Shown: piece after piece, positions 44,007-56,366 of the stretch
Numbering within the stretch: position 1 is the first letter of the stretch
Layout of the letters: each line of letters opens with the position of its first letter
Assembly (NCBI GenBank): GCA_021397845.1
Contig: CM038044.1
Span: 38,116,354 to 38,180,353 of the forward strand
Length of the DNA stretch: 64,000 bases
Direction of reading: 5' to 3'
DNA from: Areca catechu
Lineage: Eukaryota; Streptophyta; Magnoliopsida; Arecales; Arecaceae
Program-made: the position numbers and the translations under genes
The notes under the pieces: model-generated
Seen by the model: only the letters and a program-made list of their open reading frames with translations
Database searches by the model: none
What the model was told of the DNA's origin: nothing

Positions 44007-44965
44007 GAAGCCTCAATCAATGCTCAAGAATGTTGGACTTGAATGCTCTTGAATGCTTTGAATACTTTGAGACTTCTTTTTGCTTAAAGGTGGTTGCTCT
44101 CAATGAATAGGAGTGAATGCACTTGCTTTTCTTTTTCTATTATTGATCCTCTTATGTTCCAATTCAATTTGAATCACTTAAATACCATCCCAAGGTCTTA
44201 AAGTTAGTTTATGACTATTAGACACGAAAAACTAGCCATTGGGAGCCAAGAGAGCCGAGTTCTGTATTTGAAAACTAGCCGTTACTATTTCCAGAACTCC
44301 AAGTGTTGACACTTCAAGTTGTGAGTCGACACTTAAGTTTCATGAGTCAACACCAAGTTCAATTTTTTTCATTGAAGATCTCTGAAAATCTTAGGTGAGT
44401 CGATACTTCTTCTGGTGAGCTTACATTTGAGTCGACACTTGACATCTATGAGTCGACACTTCAAGCAAGTCTTCAATTTCAGCAAGTTCTGTATCAAAAT
44501 TTTCTCAGGCCTTGAGTCGATCCTTGAGTCGATACCTTGAGTCGACACTTGACTAGCATGAGTCGACACTTGACTAGCATGTGTCAACACTTTAGCAGTG
44601 CCATCTGAAACTCTTTCTGCGTACCGGCTTAAGTCGACACTTCCACTGTCATGAGTCAACCCTTGAGTTGTGAATCAATACTTTAAGTCGACACCTGCTG
44701 AAATTTCTTTAAAAACCATTGATTCTCTGCTGAAATCAATATATGCTTCATTATCTAAGTCCTTTCAAGTAATCTTCAAGTACTTAAGTCCATTTAAAAC
44801 TGATCTTTCATTCTTGGAAGGGACTTCTTCATTTTTGACAAGCAATCAAAATTTGTTGAGTTGATGAGTACATTTTTCTATAAAAATATACTTTAAAGAA
44901 ATAATTAGTACTCAACTTATATTTAAATATTTTGTTTATCATCAAAATCAATAACGGAGTTAACA
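44007..44965 (-). repeat. 5' LTR of F2, second part, with palindrome array
   Basis: This continues the LTR interrupted at 31631; bases 44002-44006 are the second ttgat. TATA-like box 44178-44186; MSA-like sites 44212-44222, 44233-44243 and 44276-44286, two of them decayed; gagtcgacactt array 44301-44696. It ends GAGTTAACA at 44965, followed by the second AGTTC duplication. Confidence 0.93.
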
Positions 44966-45736
44966 AGTTCTTCTCCCAATGTCCCTTCTTGCCATATAAG
45001 AAATAGGATCCATCATTTGAAGGCTTCTTTGCCTTCTTCCTCTTATTGATGCTGTTCTTAGGGTTTAGCTTTTACTTTGTATCCCTTTTCATTACCCCTT
45101 TCTTCTTCCCATCAACTAGAAGAAGATGATTAGCCTTATCTCCTTTGATGTGGCTCTCAGCTATCTTAAGCATGTTAAGCAGCCTGGTAATGAAAGATTC
45201 AGTTTGTTCATGTGATAGTTCATGACAAACTGAGAGAATAAATCTTGGGGTGATTGCAGGATCAAATCCTGATTGAGCTCCCCATCCATGACAAAGCCTA
45301 ATTGACCTAATCGGGTGATTAAGTCAATCATCTTACGAACATGGACCTGTATAGGCGAGCCATCACTCATTCATGCTCGGAACAACTACTTAGATATTTT
45401 ATATCTAGCAGTCCTACTATGCTCTCCATACAGCTCTTTGAGATTAAGCAGTATGGACTGAGGTTCCATGTCTTCATGTTACCTCTATAGCTCGTTGCTC
45501 ATCGAGCCTAACATGATGCACTTGACAGTCAAGCTGTCAGTCTACCATATTTTATAGATGGTCTTTTCTTCCTCTATAGCATCATCTCCGATCGGACCTG
45601 GATCCGGAGAATCGAGGATGTAGGAAATCTTTTCCTGAGCAAGTACTATTCTCAGGTTCCTCAACCAGTCCATATAATTTGGTCTGGTCAGTTTATTGGC
45701 ATCCAGGATGCCCCGCAGTGAAAGAGAAGAAGCCAT
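44966..45736 (-). pseudogene. gag: B gag: capsid and half of the zinc knuckle
   Basis: The start ATG is at 45736 (MASSLSLRGILDANKL), then NYMDWLRNLRIVLAQEKISY, the N-terminal Gag motif of BARE/Angela elements. A stop follows IYKIW near 45542. The capsid continues in broken frames (45161-45370, IDLITRLGQLGFVMD and QFVMNYHMNKLNLSLP). A Lys-rich linker leads to GHWEKN at 44970-45000, where F2 splits the knuckle; the next Cys is at 11400-11408. The mRNA leader to the right (45737-46918) has no gene but holds several 'gcctt(g)agtttgctcaacaaa' repeats (45930-46240). Confidence 0.88.
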
Positions 45737-46918
45737 TTAATTTTAAATCTATGAACAAACAAGAACAATACATAAGCAAACCACTCAAAATGATAACCAT
45801 AATTAAATAAGGACTTGAATCTAATTATGTCTCCCACTATTTTCTTCGAATACCATAACCTTCAACTATGGTAGACGAGAAACCAATATCTGATTTCTTT
45901 AGTGGGGTTAAGATCCCAATTCCTTATAAATGCCTTGTGTTTGCACAATAAACACTTATAAGTTCAAGGGTAGGACATTCCTTTCTAATTGCATCTCTTG
46001 CAATTCTCAACATAACACTTGCCTCTAAGATACTTACAGCCTTGTGTTTGCATAACAAACCATAATATCTTAGTTTAGTCGAACCCTTCATTTTATATAG
46101 GCATGATTGAATAATATTACCCTTGAGTTTGCTCAACAAAGTAGCATTATCAATCATACTATAAAGTATAAAATGTACCATGTCAAACTTTATATCAAAC
46201 CCTAATCGTAAGCCTTGAGTTTGCTCAACAAACATACTATATTTTTTATACAAATTTGTCATAGCATGAAGGAAGGCAATTTGTAGTGTGCTTAATCAAT
46301 TAGCATTTCTAATTGAAGGTTTAGATTTGACCAAATTGGCCAGGTAAGTGGGAGAGATGAGGGGGTCCCTCCATTGCTTTCCTTATATACCAATTAAATT
46401 GGTCAGGTCAGATAACGGAACCAATTAAAAAACTTCATTTCCTTTATCTTTCCAGAACCACTTTGCCTAGACACCAATTGGCTGATCAAACCTTATCGAA
46501 TTTGCATCATGATTAACTTACACTACGACTAAATATAATTTTTATGAGGGCTTTGATGGTCTCTAACACATTCTAATTATTCATGCTAACATGACATTCA
46601 TTCCAATAATCAAGCATATTAACCCTAATATGCATAACATAAGCATGATTAAAATATCAATACGTTCACTTCACTTGTTATTGGGACATGGCCATGGTGG
46701 CACCCCTACACGCCATAGGAGATCCCATTGAATGAAAAAAGAAAGCCTTTAAACCCTAATTGGCTCCTATGAATTGATGGCCATGGTGACAAACACAATC
46801 CAAAGTAGTTACTAGGATATAACATATCACATATGTAGTTTAAACTAATCATGCATCGATTCATAGCATAGAAAGCAATCAATCACTAAAAAAATTACTA
46901 ATTGCATGCGTCAAGGTG

Positions 46919-46930
46919 GCTCTGATACCA
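46919..46930 (-). promoter_or_regulatory. Primer-binding site of B (tRNA-iMet)
   Basis: The minus strand reads TGGTATCAGAGC, one base from the LTR start at 46932. Confidence 0.94.
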
Positions 46931-46931
46931 C

Positions 46932-47162
46932 TGTTGGGTTAGCAAGGGCCGGGCACAGTGGAAGATTAGGTTTCAAAATTTTTATATTCAAAATCCTGAC
47001 CGGTCGAAACCCTAAACCCTAGGACCCTTGAGCATAACAATTAATAAATCTAATCTTTAGGGTTATAGAGGAATACCTGGAATACTATATTTCTTTATTT
47101 CTACTAGGCACACAAGTGCATACCCTCCAAAGGTGATCCGCACAGGAATTGGACCAAGGAAG
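46932..47162 (-). repeat. 5' LTR of B, first part
   Basis: It starts TGTTGGGTTAGC next to the PBS and stops at ggaag (47158-47162), the target duplication of element E. It resumes at 59366. Confidence 0.88.
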
Positions 47163-49534
47163 TGTTAGATGTATGCCCTAAAAGCCATGTTGGCTTGACA
47201 TATTTTTAATTTTAGGGCATGAACTTTGTACTTAATTTTTCTTGTTAATAAAAGGGCATTAGTTTCATTTATATTATTGTGTCTATGAATCATCCATGGA
47301 GTTAATGGACAATGGCACATATTCTAAAGAGTTGAGAATCTGAGACATGTGTCTTTATATATTAACTCCTAAAAGCTCCTGATTATTGGAATATCACGAG
47401 GACGGTAATTGATCCATTAAAATTGGTGCACAGATCACTTCCCTTTTACAGTAGATGAGTCTCTGACCTGCAGTGTGGTGATACTGGACTGAAAGTGCAG
47501 GTAGTTGATAGAGATCAATGGTACTGAGCATGACCATGTACAGGAAGTTATACGGATGACTACTCACTCATTGATAACTTCCTGATGCTGTACTTATGTG
47601 AATAGTTCCTTGACCTAGAGTGTCTCGGCTATTCATAATAAGGTTGCTGTAGTTTGACAGCACAATCACATGGTTCCTATCCATACGAAACCTTGCGGTG
47701 TTTGTTGGCTGCAGTAAGTTTATTGTAGGAGTAAGGTATTCACTTGTAGGGATCTATCAGCAATAGTAGTTACGTATAATCCTATGCAAGCTTAATGAGA
47801 CTAAGTTCAAAAGTCTATGGCCATAACAGGGTGATAATGAAAAGGTATTTTCATTAGTATCACAATTATACTTGAGTCGATTAGGTTAAGCATATGATTG
47901 ATGGGTTTGACGAGTATCCGTAACCAACATCATGTCAGGATTTTGATGGAGGAACCGAATCACATGGTAACTACACCTAGGGATTCCAATCTTATTCTGC
48001 TGGGTTGCCACTACGTACTGCTAGGTGTCACTAGTGGATTATGAGAGCCTGTTAGGATCATTCTCGGATCGATGATCCTAAATAGGGTTGAGCTGAAATT
48101 ATTTCAGTCCATCGAAAGGAGTTTTGATGATGTATAATGGAGATTATAGCATTTCTCATTACCAGACAGGATAAGACCTGAGGGGTCACACACATTAGGA
48201 GCTCTAGTAACCAATCAGCAAATCTATTTGACCTAATTGTAAGTGTTACAATTCTTATTTGACCTAATTATAAATGTTACAATTAATTGATTATAGATTA
48301 AATATTAATTAAATTAAATTAGATTTAATTTAATCGAGTTAGACTCAATTAATTAATCCTAAATGATTCGGGTTAATGTCCGCTTCGAAATGGTTCGATC
48401 GTATTTAAAATCGACTTTAGTTTGACTATAAAACCATCACATTTGGACCAATACCTAGAGTCCAGTTAAACTGGGACTCTCTCTCCTTGTCTCCCCTTCC
48501 CTCCACATGCCAAAGGGTGGGTCCCATTTATTTTGTGCGACAAATAGTGGGGCATGAAAATAATGGGCATTGATTTAGTTTAGGCATGGAGAAATAAAAG
48601 AGGAGGAAGAGTCCTCTTCTACTCCTCTTAAAACATAAACCAGATAAATCAACTTCCTTTTATTTAGGCGCGGAGAAATAAAAGAAATGATTTAGGCATG
48701 AAAACCAAGGTGCTAAAAGAGTTTAGGCATGGAGAAATTAAGAGAGGGAAGAGTCCTTCTCTTCCACTCCTTTTTATTTTCAAACTGGTTGAAATTCAAA
48801 CACTGGTGTTTTGGTTTAAAGGGATGGCAGAACTTAATTTTAAATAGGAAGAAAAGGCGGCCGACCAAGAGAGATCTGATTTTGGCATGAAAAGCTTCTC
48901 CTTTTCATCATGAAGAATTATTTGGGCGTCCTCTCTTCTCTTGGGTGCTAATACCCGGGAGTCTCTCTCCTGGTGCCATCCTTTCTTTTCTTTCCACTAT
49001 ATTTCTTCCTTGTGATCTTCAAGAGCATTGAGAGGTCTTCTACAAAAGAGAAAGAAAAGAAAAAAGGATACAAGGCCTTGCACTCTGATTGCAAGAAAAA
49101 AGCCGAAAGTTGGTTCGAACTTGGATCGGCATAGTTTTTAAAGCGAACGATTTGCTAAAAGAGGAGAGGGATGCAATGATCTACCAGTCCGGTGCCCTCT
49201 ACGACTCGGTTGTAAGAGCTTCATGTGGATACCAGTAGAGGCCGGGCGTTTGCACGGCTCCGAAAGAATCCTGGTTTTCAGTAGCGGATTTGCATGCTTT
49301 TCAAAGCATGCCCGAATAGCGATCCAAGTAAGTATTTTGTACTTAAAATAATTTTTATTTCAGATCTAATATTTTTCTCATGTTATGCAGCATGTTAGGA
49401 ATTTATGATAAATAAATTAGATTTATTTATGAATTGCATGATTAGATATAAATTATTTTTATATCTGCTTCCACTGCGATAGGCTGCTGATGCCTGTTTA
49501 ATTACAAATTCCTGTTCCTAGGAGAAAACCAATA
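47163..49534 (+). repeat. 5' LTR of E (2.37 kb)
   Basis: It starts TGTTAGATGTATGCCC and ends AAACCAATA (CA decayed to TA). A TATA box CTATAAAACC lies at 48426-48435. The copy at 54934 has CTGTAAGACC in that place. Confidence 0.93.
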
Positions 49535-49535
49535 G

Positions 49536-49547
49536 TGGTATCAGAGC
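49536..49547 (+). promoter_or_regulatory. Primer-binding site of E (tRNA-iMet)
   Basis: TGGTATCAGAGC one base after the LTR. The following 1.6 kb (49548-51139) is untranslated leader without a gene. Confidence 0.96.
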
Positions 49548-51139
49548 CACGGTTCTCTCTTTAACATGCATGCATGAGAATCAGATCTGAAAAATATTCA
49601 GATCAGTTAGAAAAATTGTGATTTTTAGGATCTATGTTGAATATGAGATTATTCTAGCATAGAATTTTATGTTTTGAGAAATTATTTTCAAAATTAAAAT
49701 CATAATTTTCAGATCTGAAATTAAATTTAATAATTTGAAATTAAATTGATCAAGGTTGCACAAAGTGATATAAGGTGATCCTACTATAGGGGTACCCCCT
49801 GTAGTGCAAAGGTTGTCCTACTTTGATGTATACCGGTTTTGAAAAAGGATTTTCAAAAGGGTTTTGATCGATTTATGATTATGTATATTATTGTATGAGA
49901 TGCACAAAATTAGGGTTTAGATCTTTATATGATTTATGATCATAAGCCATTAATGTTATGCACTTAAACCTAATTTTAAAATTGATTTGATCAAGAAAAT
50001 CAAATTAGGTGCATGAGGGTTTGGGTTAAACAAATTAGGTCTAGAGATTGGGCTATGTGATTAGGGCTTGATTAGATCAATTAGTAACCCTAATATGATT
50101 TTGAGCAAGTGACTTAACTAATGATTTGGGTTAGGTCAACTGTGCTCAAAATTGGTTTTAGATGTAGTCTGGTGAGATCGATTCATTTGATAGTGAATCG
50201 ATAAGTTAAGACCTAATTTTGCTCAGTGATGAGCCTAGATCATTAGATGACCTAATTGAATCTTGTCAGTCAATTGGTGTCTAAGGAAGGTTTCGATCAT
50301 GGTTTGCTAATTGGGGCTAACTCTTTCTTAACCAACTAGTTTGGTGGAAAGAGGGTATATTGGCAGAACCCTCCCATGGATCAAACTGACCTGGCCAATT
50401 TGGTTGATTAAGTTTTCAAAAGGGTCACTTTTGATTTGAGTTAACCCATGCTGGTTATATTAAGTCAGACATGAGATTATGCTGACCTAATGTAATTTTT
50501 GTCAGACATGAGATTGTGCCGACTAAATATAATTGGTTAGTCATGATTTGGCTGATCAATTTAGAAGAGACCTGAACCTAAGCTCCCAATAAATATTAAG
50601 TCATAGGTCTTCCACCATTGTAGGTGTGCAGGTGTCCTACTGGTGTTGATTATTCTTAGCTGGTTACAGTGGTCTAGTTGCATAGGGAAGACACAACCAC
50701 CCTATTATGCATGAGATGTTGCTAGGCACTAATGGGATTGGGCCCAATAAACAGGCACGTTGAGGGACTCAATGACGGCTTTGTCTAGTAGGAATGGTGG
50801 GTCTGACTTAACTAATGATTGGACCAATAAACGGGCACGTTGAGGTTCCATGATTTAGAGACCAAGAGCTACAACTTGTATTAGATACATTGGATAATAG
50901 TTGGCCACTTATTGGTGTAGCGTGTTACCAATAACCAGATACGGTGAGGTGCCGCACATCAATGGGACCGTAGCACCCACTAGAAACCTAGAGTCGCAGG
51001 GTTTTCGCATGTCCATGGGGAGTGTGAGAGATTCGAGTAAATAGTGGGAGGTCTATAATTATTTCTTAAAGACCCTAGAATAATTTTTATAATTAAGTAT
51101 AAAGTATCTAATTTGAATCTTCTACTCTTGCAGTTAACC

Positions 51140-52032
51140 ATGTCTGCTTCAAATCCCTTAGTCCGTATTCTAGAGACAAACCGACTAGTTGGCTTCAATT
51201 TTAAAGATTGGTTAAGAAAGTTCAAAATTATTTTGAGTCTGAGAAGTTGGGCTATGTGCTTGACCAGGAACCCCCTATCTTACCTGACCATCCAAGTGCT
51301 CGTTATACGACTGCACATGAGAAATGGATGGAAGATGATAATAAGGTTAAGTGTTATATGTTGGCCTCAATGTCAAATGAAATACAGAGCCAACATGAGG
51401 ATATGCCAATTGCTAAATCGATTTTGATTCACCTGCAAGAGTTATATGGTGAACAAAGTCGGATTGCATGCTTCGAAGTGTCGAAAGGGCTTTTCAACAA
51501 CAAGATGCGTTAAGGGCAGTCAATGCACGATCATTGTTTGACAATGATCAAGGACATCGAACAGCTTGAGAAGCTGGGCATTCCTATTCATAAGAAGCTT
51601 CAGGTGGATTTGATTTTCCAGTCCTTGACTAGTTCATATGCTCAATTTGTTATGAACTATAATATGAACAATTTGAACTATACTTTGCCTGAATTGTTGA
51701 ACATGCTGGTAAGCAATGAGGGGATCCTAAAGAGTTCAAGGGGCTTTGTTTACTCTGTGAAGCAGTCTTCCTCTAAAAGAAAGTCTACTTGGAAGAAGAA
51801 AAAATCTGCAAAGAAGCAGAACAAGGAAAGCAAACAGAAAAAGAAGGACACTCCTAAGAAAGCCAAGGTTAGCAAAGGGAAATGTTTCCACTGCAACATA
51901 GATGGCCATTGGAAAAGGAATTGTCCTCTCTACTTGGAAAGCTTGAAGAAACAGAAGGAGGTTGCACCTTCTGAAGGTAAGCCTATACTCATTATTGAAT
52001 CTAACCTAACAGTTTCATCTACTTCTAGTTAG
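51140..52032 (+). pseudogene. gag: E gag, broken
   Basis: The start ATG is at 51140 (MSASNPLVRILETNRL), chosen by alignment with the B Gag start. NFKDWLRK is followed by a frame change near 51230, and the frame resumes with SEKLGYVLDQEPPILPDHPS. The capsid is open to a TAG at 51511-51513 and again from 51523 (DLIFQSLTSSYAQFVMNYNM). A Lys-rich linker leads to an intact CCHC knuckle (CFHCNIDGHWKRNC, about 51885-51930). The frame closes at TAG 52030-52032, just before the protease DSG. It has two or three breaks, so it is inactive. Confidence 0.92.
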
Positions 52033-54919
52033 ATTTTAGACTCTGGCTCTAGTGCTCATATATGCATTTCAATGCAGGGTCTGAAAAGAAGTATAATGCT
52101 GAGAGAAGGTGAGATGGTCCTACATGTCAGAAATAGAGCAAAAGTTGCTGCTCAAGCCGTTGGATCATATTCTCTTGTGTTACCTTTAGGATTTAGATTA
52201 GTTCTTAGTGACTATTATTTTGTACCTGGAGCTAGTAGAAATTTGATTTCTGTCTCTGTGCTAGCACATGAAGGATTTGAATTTATATTCAATAAAGACT
52301 TTTGTAGTATTTATTTGAGAAATAAATTGGTTGTAAAAGCTATTTTAATTGACAGTCTCTATCATTTGCATGCCGATGCATCTTTGAACATTAACGAGAA
52401 AATTAAAGTGAATTCCATAGGACATAAACATTCTAAAGATGACCTAAATGAAAAATACATATAGCACCTAAAGCTCGGTCATATAGGTGAGGACAGAATT
52501 AATAAACTGGAAAGGGATGGGATCCTAGATTTAGTTAATTCTGAATCATAGCCACCTTGTGAGTCATGTCTTCAAGGCAGAATGACCAAGTTACCCTTTG
52601 TAGGACATGGGGAGAGGGCCACAGAATTACTTGCCCTGGTATATACTGATGTGTGTGGTCCATTTGATGTGCAGTCTAGGGATGGCTTTTACTACTTCAT
52701 AACCTTTATTGATGATTGTTCACGGTATGGTTATGTATTTCTTATGAGACAAATCTGAAGTTTTTGAAAAGTTCAAAGAATTCAGACATGAGGTAGAAAA
52801 ACAAACAGGTAAAACCCTTAAGGTTCTTCGATTAGATCGGGACGGAGAATACCTTAGTAGGAAATTTTTAGGTTATCTTAAGGATAATGGCATAGTGTCA
52901 TAATGGACTCCACCAAGTATGCCTCAGCTTAACAGGGTATCTAAGAGGAGAAACAGGACATTATTAGATATGGTCCGATCCATGATGAGCTTCACTGACT
53001 TGCCTTTATTTCTTTGGAGATGTCTTATAAACTTCAATTTATATTCTAAATAGGGTTCCATCTAAATCTGTTCCTACCACACCATATGAGATTTGGCATG
53101 GTAAGAAACCAAGTCTTGCCCATTTCAATATTTGGGGATGTCCTGCCTATGTCAAAAGACTAATGGTGGACAAGTTGGAATCTAGATCTGTGAAAGCTTG
53201 GTTTATAGGATATTCTAAAGAAACTTTAGGATATTATTTTTACTTTCCAGAAGATCATAATATGATTGTGAGTAGACATGCTACATTTCTTGAAAAATAG
53301 CTTACTCAGGAAGGTGGTAGTGGGAGGTTAATTGAGCTCGATGAGAAAGTCTCTAAACAGCGGCCTGCTGTAGAACAGATCGAACCTAATCAACCAGTAC
53401 ACATAAATGCTCTTCCACCTCATAGGTCTGTTAGAGTCTCCAAATCTCCTGAAAGGTACTTGAGTATACTCACAGAGGATTTAAAAGAAATGTTTCTTAT
53501 TGGGGACAAGGATCAATTGATTGATCCTAAGACTTATGATGAGGTGATGTCAGACATCGACTCCAAGAAATGGTTGAATGCTATGAAGTCAAAGATTGAT
53601 TCAATGCATTCTAACCAAGTTTGGTCCTTAGTGGATCCACCAGAGGGTATTGTACCTATTAGTTAAAAATGGATCTATAAAAGGAAAATATGGTAGATGG
53701 ATATGAAAACTGCATTCCTGAATGTATATCATGAGGAAGATATCTATATGGAGTAGCCTTTGGATTTCACTTCCAATGATGAAGATCATAAGGTTTGCAA
53801 GCTACATAGATCAATCTATGGATTGAAGCAAGCTTCTCGGAGTTGGAATATTTATTTTGATGATGCAATCAAATCATTTGATTTTATCAAAAATGATGAT
53901 GAGCCATGTATTTATTGGAAGGCCAGTGGGAGGGCAGTGACATTCCTCATATAGTACGTGGATGACATCCTCCTTATTGAGAATGATATTTCCATGTTGA
54001 CCTCAGTCAAAAGTTGGTTATCTAAGGAATTCTCTATGAGAGACTTAGGTGAAGCATCTTATATTTTGGGAATTAAGGTCTATAAAGATAGATCTAATTG
54101 GATGCTTGGCATTTCACAAAAATTATACATAAAGGAAGTGCTGAAAAGGTTCAGCATGGAGAACTCTAAAACAGGATTGTTACCTCTTCGGCATGGCATT
54201 AATCTCTCCAAGAAAATGCATCCCAACACCCCTGAAGAGATTCAAAGCATGAGCAAGATTCCATATGCTTCAGTAATTGGAAGCCTTATGTATATCATGT
54301 TGTGTACTCAACCTGATATAGCTCTTGCTGTGAGTGTCACGAGCAGATATCAGTCGAATCCAGGTGAAGAACACGGATAGCTATGAAGAACATTCTTAAG
54401 TACTTAAGAAGGACTAAAGATTTATTCTGTCTTTGGAGGGAGTTTAGAATTAGGGATAAAGGGATATATAGACTGAGACTTTATGTCTGATCCTGATGAT
54501 AGAAGGTCTACATCAGGGTCTGTGTTTTTGTGCAATGGTGGGGTAACTAGTGGCTCATCATAGCAGATTCAATAATGGAAGCAGAGTACATCGCTGCCTC
54601 TGAAGCTGCAAAAGAAGCCATCTGGTACAAAAGGTTCGTTGCGGAGCTTGGAGTGATGCCATCTGATGCCATCTCCATATATTGCGATAATAATGATGCA
54701 ATAGCTCTTGCTAAGGAGCCCAGGTCTCTCTAGAAGTCTTAGCATATTGAGCGGCAATTTTATATCATACACGACTACCTCAATATGAAGTATGTTGAGA
54801 TATGCAGAGTAGACTCCACGGATAACGTGGTAGACCCATTGACTAAGCCTTTGAGCCAACAGAAGATTGAGATCCACCTTGAGAAGATGAGACTTAGATA
54901 TGTAGCCAATTGGCTTTAG
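52033..54919 (+). pseudogene. pol: E pol: protease, integrase, reverse transcriptase, RNase H, broken
   Basis: The protease starts ILDSGSSAHIC (52033-52065) and is open to 52464. The pre-integrase motif (HLKLGHIG, CESCLQGRMTK) is interrupted by TAGs at 52462-52464 and near 52550. The integrase core (VYTDVCGPF, DRDGEYLSR-like, a poorly kept Glu region) has frame changes near 52755 and 53025. RT has EVMSDIDSKKWLNAMK and LVDPPEGIVPIS, then about 60 codons are missing before MDMKTAFLN (junction near 53690). YVDDILL at 53955-53975 follows a stop. RNase H (54380-54919) ends VANWL with TAG at 54917-54919. A weak polypurine tract lies before the LTR at 54934. Confidence 0.92.
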
Positions 54920-56366
54920 TGCAAGTGGAAGATTATTAGATGTATGCCCTGAAAGCCATGTTGGCTTAACATATTTTTAATTTTAGGGCATGAACTTTGT
55001 ACTTAATTTTTCTTGTTAATAAAAGGGCATTAGCTTCATTTATATTATTGTGTCTATGAATCATCCATGGAGTTAATGGACAATGACATATATTCTCAAG
55101 AGTTGAGAATCTGAGACATGTGTCTTTATAGATTAACTCCTAAAAGCTCCCGATTATTGGAATATCACAAGGATGGTGATTGATCCACTAAAATCGGTGC
55201 ACAGATTACTTCCCTTTTATGGTAGATGAGTTTCTGACCTACAGTATGGTGACACTGGAGTGAGAGTGTAGATAGTTGATAAAGATCAACGGTACTGAGC
55301 ATGACCATGTACAGGAAGTTATATAGATGACTACTTACTCGTTGATAACTTCTTGATGCTGTAGTTGTGTAAATAGTTCCTTGACCTAGAGTGTCTCGGC
55401 TACTCACAATAAGGTTGCTGTAGTTTGACAGCACAATCACATGGTTCCTATCCATACGAAACCTTGCGGTGTTCGTTGGCTGTAGTAAGTTTATTGTAGG
55501 AGTATGATGTTCACTTGTAAAGATCTCTCAGCCTTAGTAGTAAGGTATAATCTTATGCAAACTTAATGAGACTAAGTCCAGAAGTCTATGGCCATAGCAG
55601 GGTGATAATGAAAAGGTATTTTCATTAGTATCATAATTGGACTTGAGTCAATTAGGTTAAGCATATGATTGATGGGTTTGACAAGTATCTGTAACCAGCA
55701 TCATGTCAGGATTTTGATAGAAGAACCGAATCGCATGGTAACTATATATAGGGGTTCCAATCTTATTTTGCTGGGTTGCCACTACATACTGCTAGGTGTC
55801 ACTGGTGGATTATGAGAGCCTGTTAGGATCATTCTTGGATCAATGATCCTAATTAGGGTTGAGCTGAAATTATTTCAGTTCATCAAAAGGAGTTTTGATG
55901 ATGTATAATAGAGATTATAGTATGTCTCATTACCATACAGGATAGGACTTGAGGGGTCACACATATTAGGAGCTCTAGTAACCAATCAGCAAATCAATTT
56001 GACCTAATTATAAGTGTTACAATTAATATTTGACCTAATTATAAATGTTACAATTAATTGATTATGGATTAAATGTTAATTAAATTAAATTAGATTTAAT
56101 TTAATTGAGTTAGACTCAATTAATTATTCCTAATTGATTCAGGTCAATGTCCACTTCAAAATGGTTTGATCGGATTTAAAATCGGCTTCAGTTTGACTGT
56201 AAGACCATCACATTTGAACCAATACCTAGAGTCCAGTTAGACTGGGACTCTCTCTCCTTGTCTCCCATTCCCACCACATGCTACAGGGTGGGTCCCATTT
56301 ATTTTGTGTGGCAAATAGTGGGGCATGAAAATAATGGGCGCTGATTTAGTTTAGGCATGGAGAAAT

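Larger units (their letters stand above)
11409..44965 (-). mobile_element. F2: Sirevirus carrying F1 and F3 inside it
   Basis: This is a complete but decayed minus-strand Sirevirus. It has a 3' LTR (11409-12858), ORF3, pol split by F1, gag, PBS, and a 5' LTR split by F3 (31051-31631 and 44007-44965). The target duplication AGTTC lies at 11404-11408 and 44966-44970. Without F1, F3 and their duplications F2 would be about 11.2 kb. The terminal dinucleotides have decayed in places (TATTGCCC at 11409, CAATA at 12858), in keeping with greater age than F1 and F3. Confidence 0.93.
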
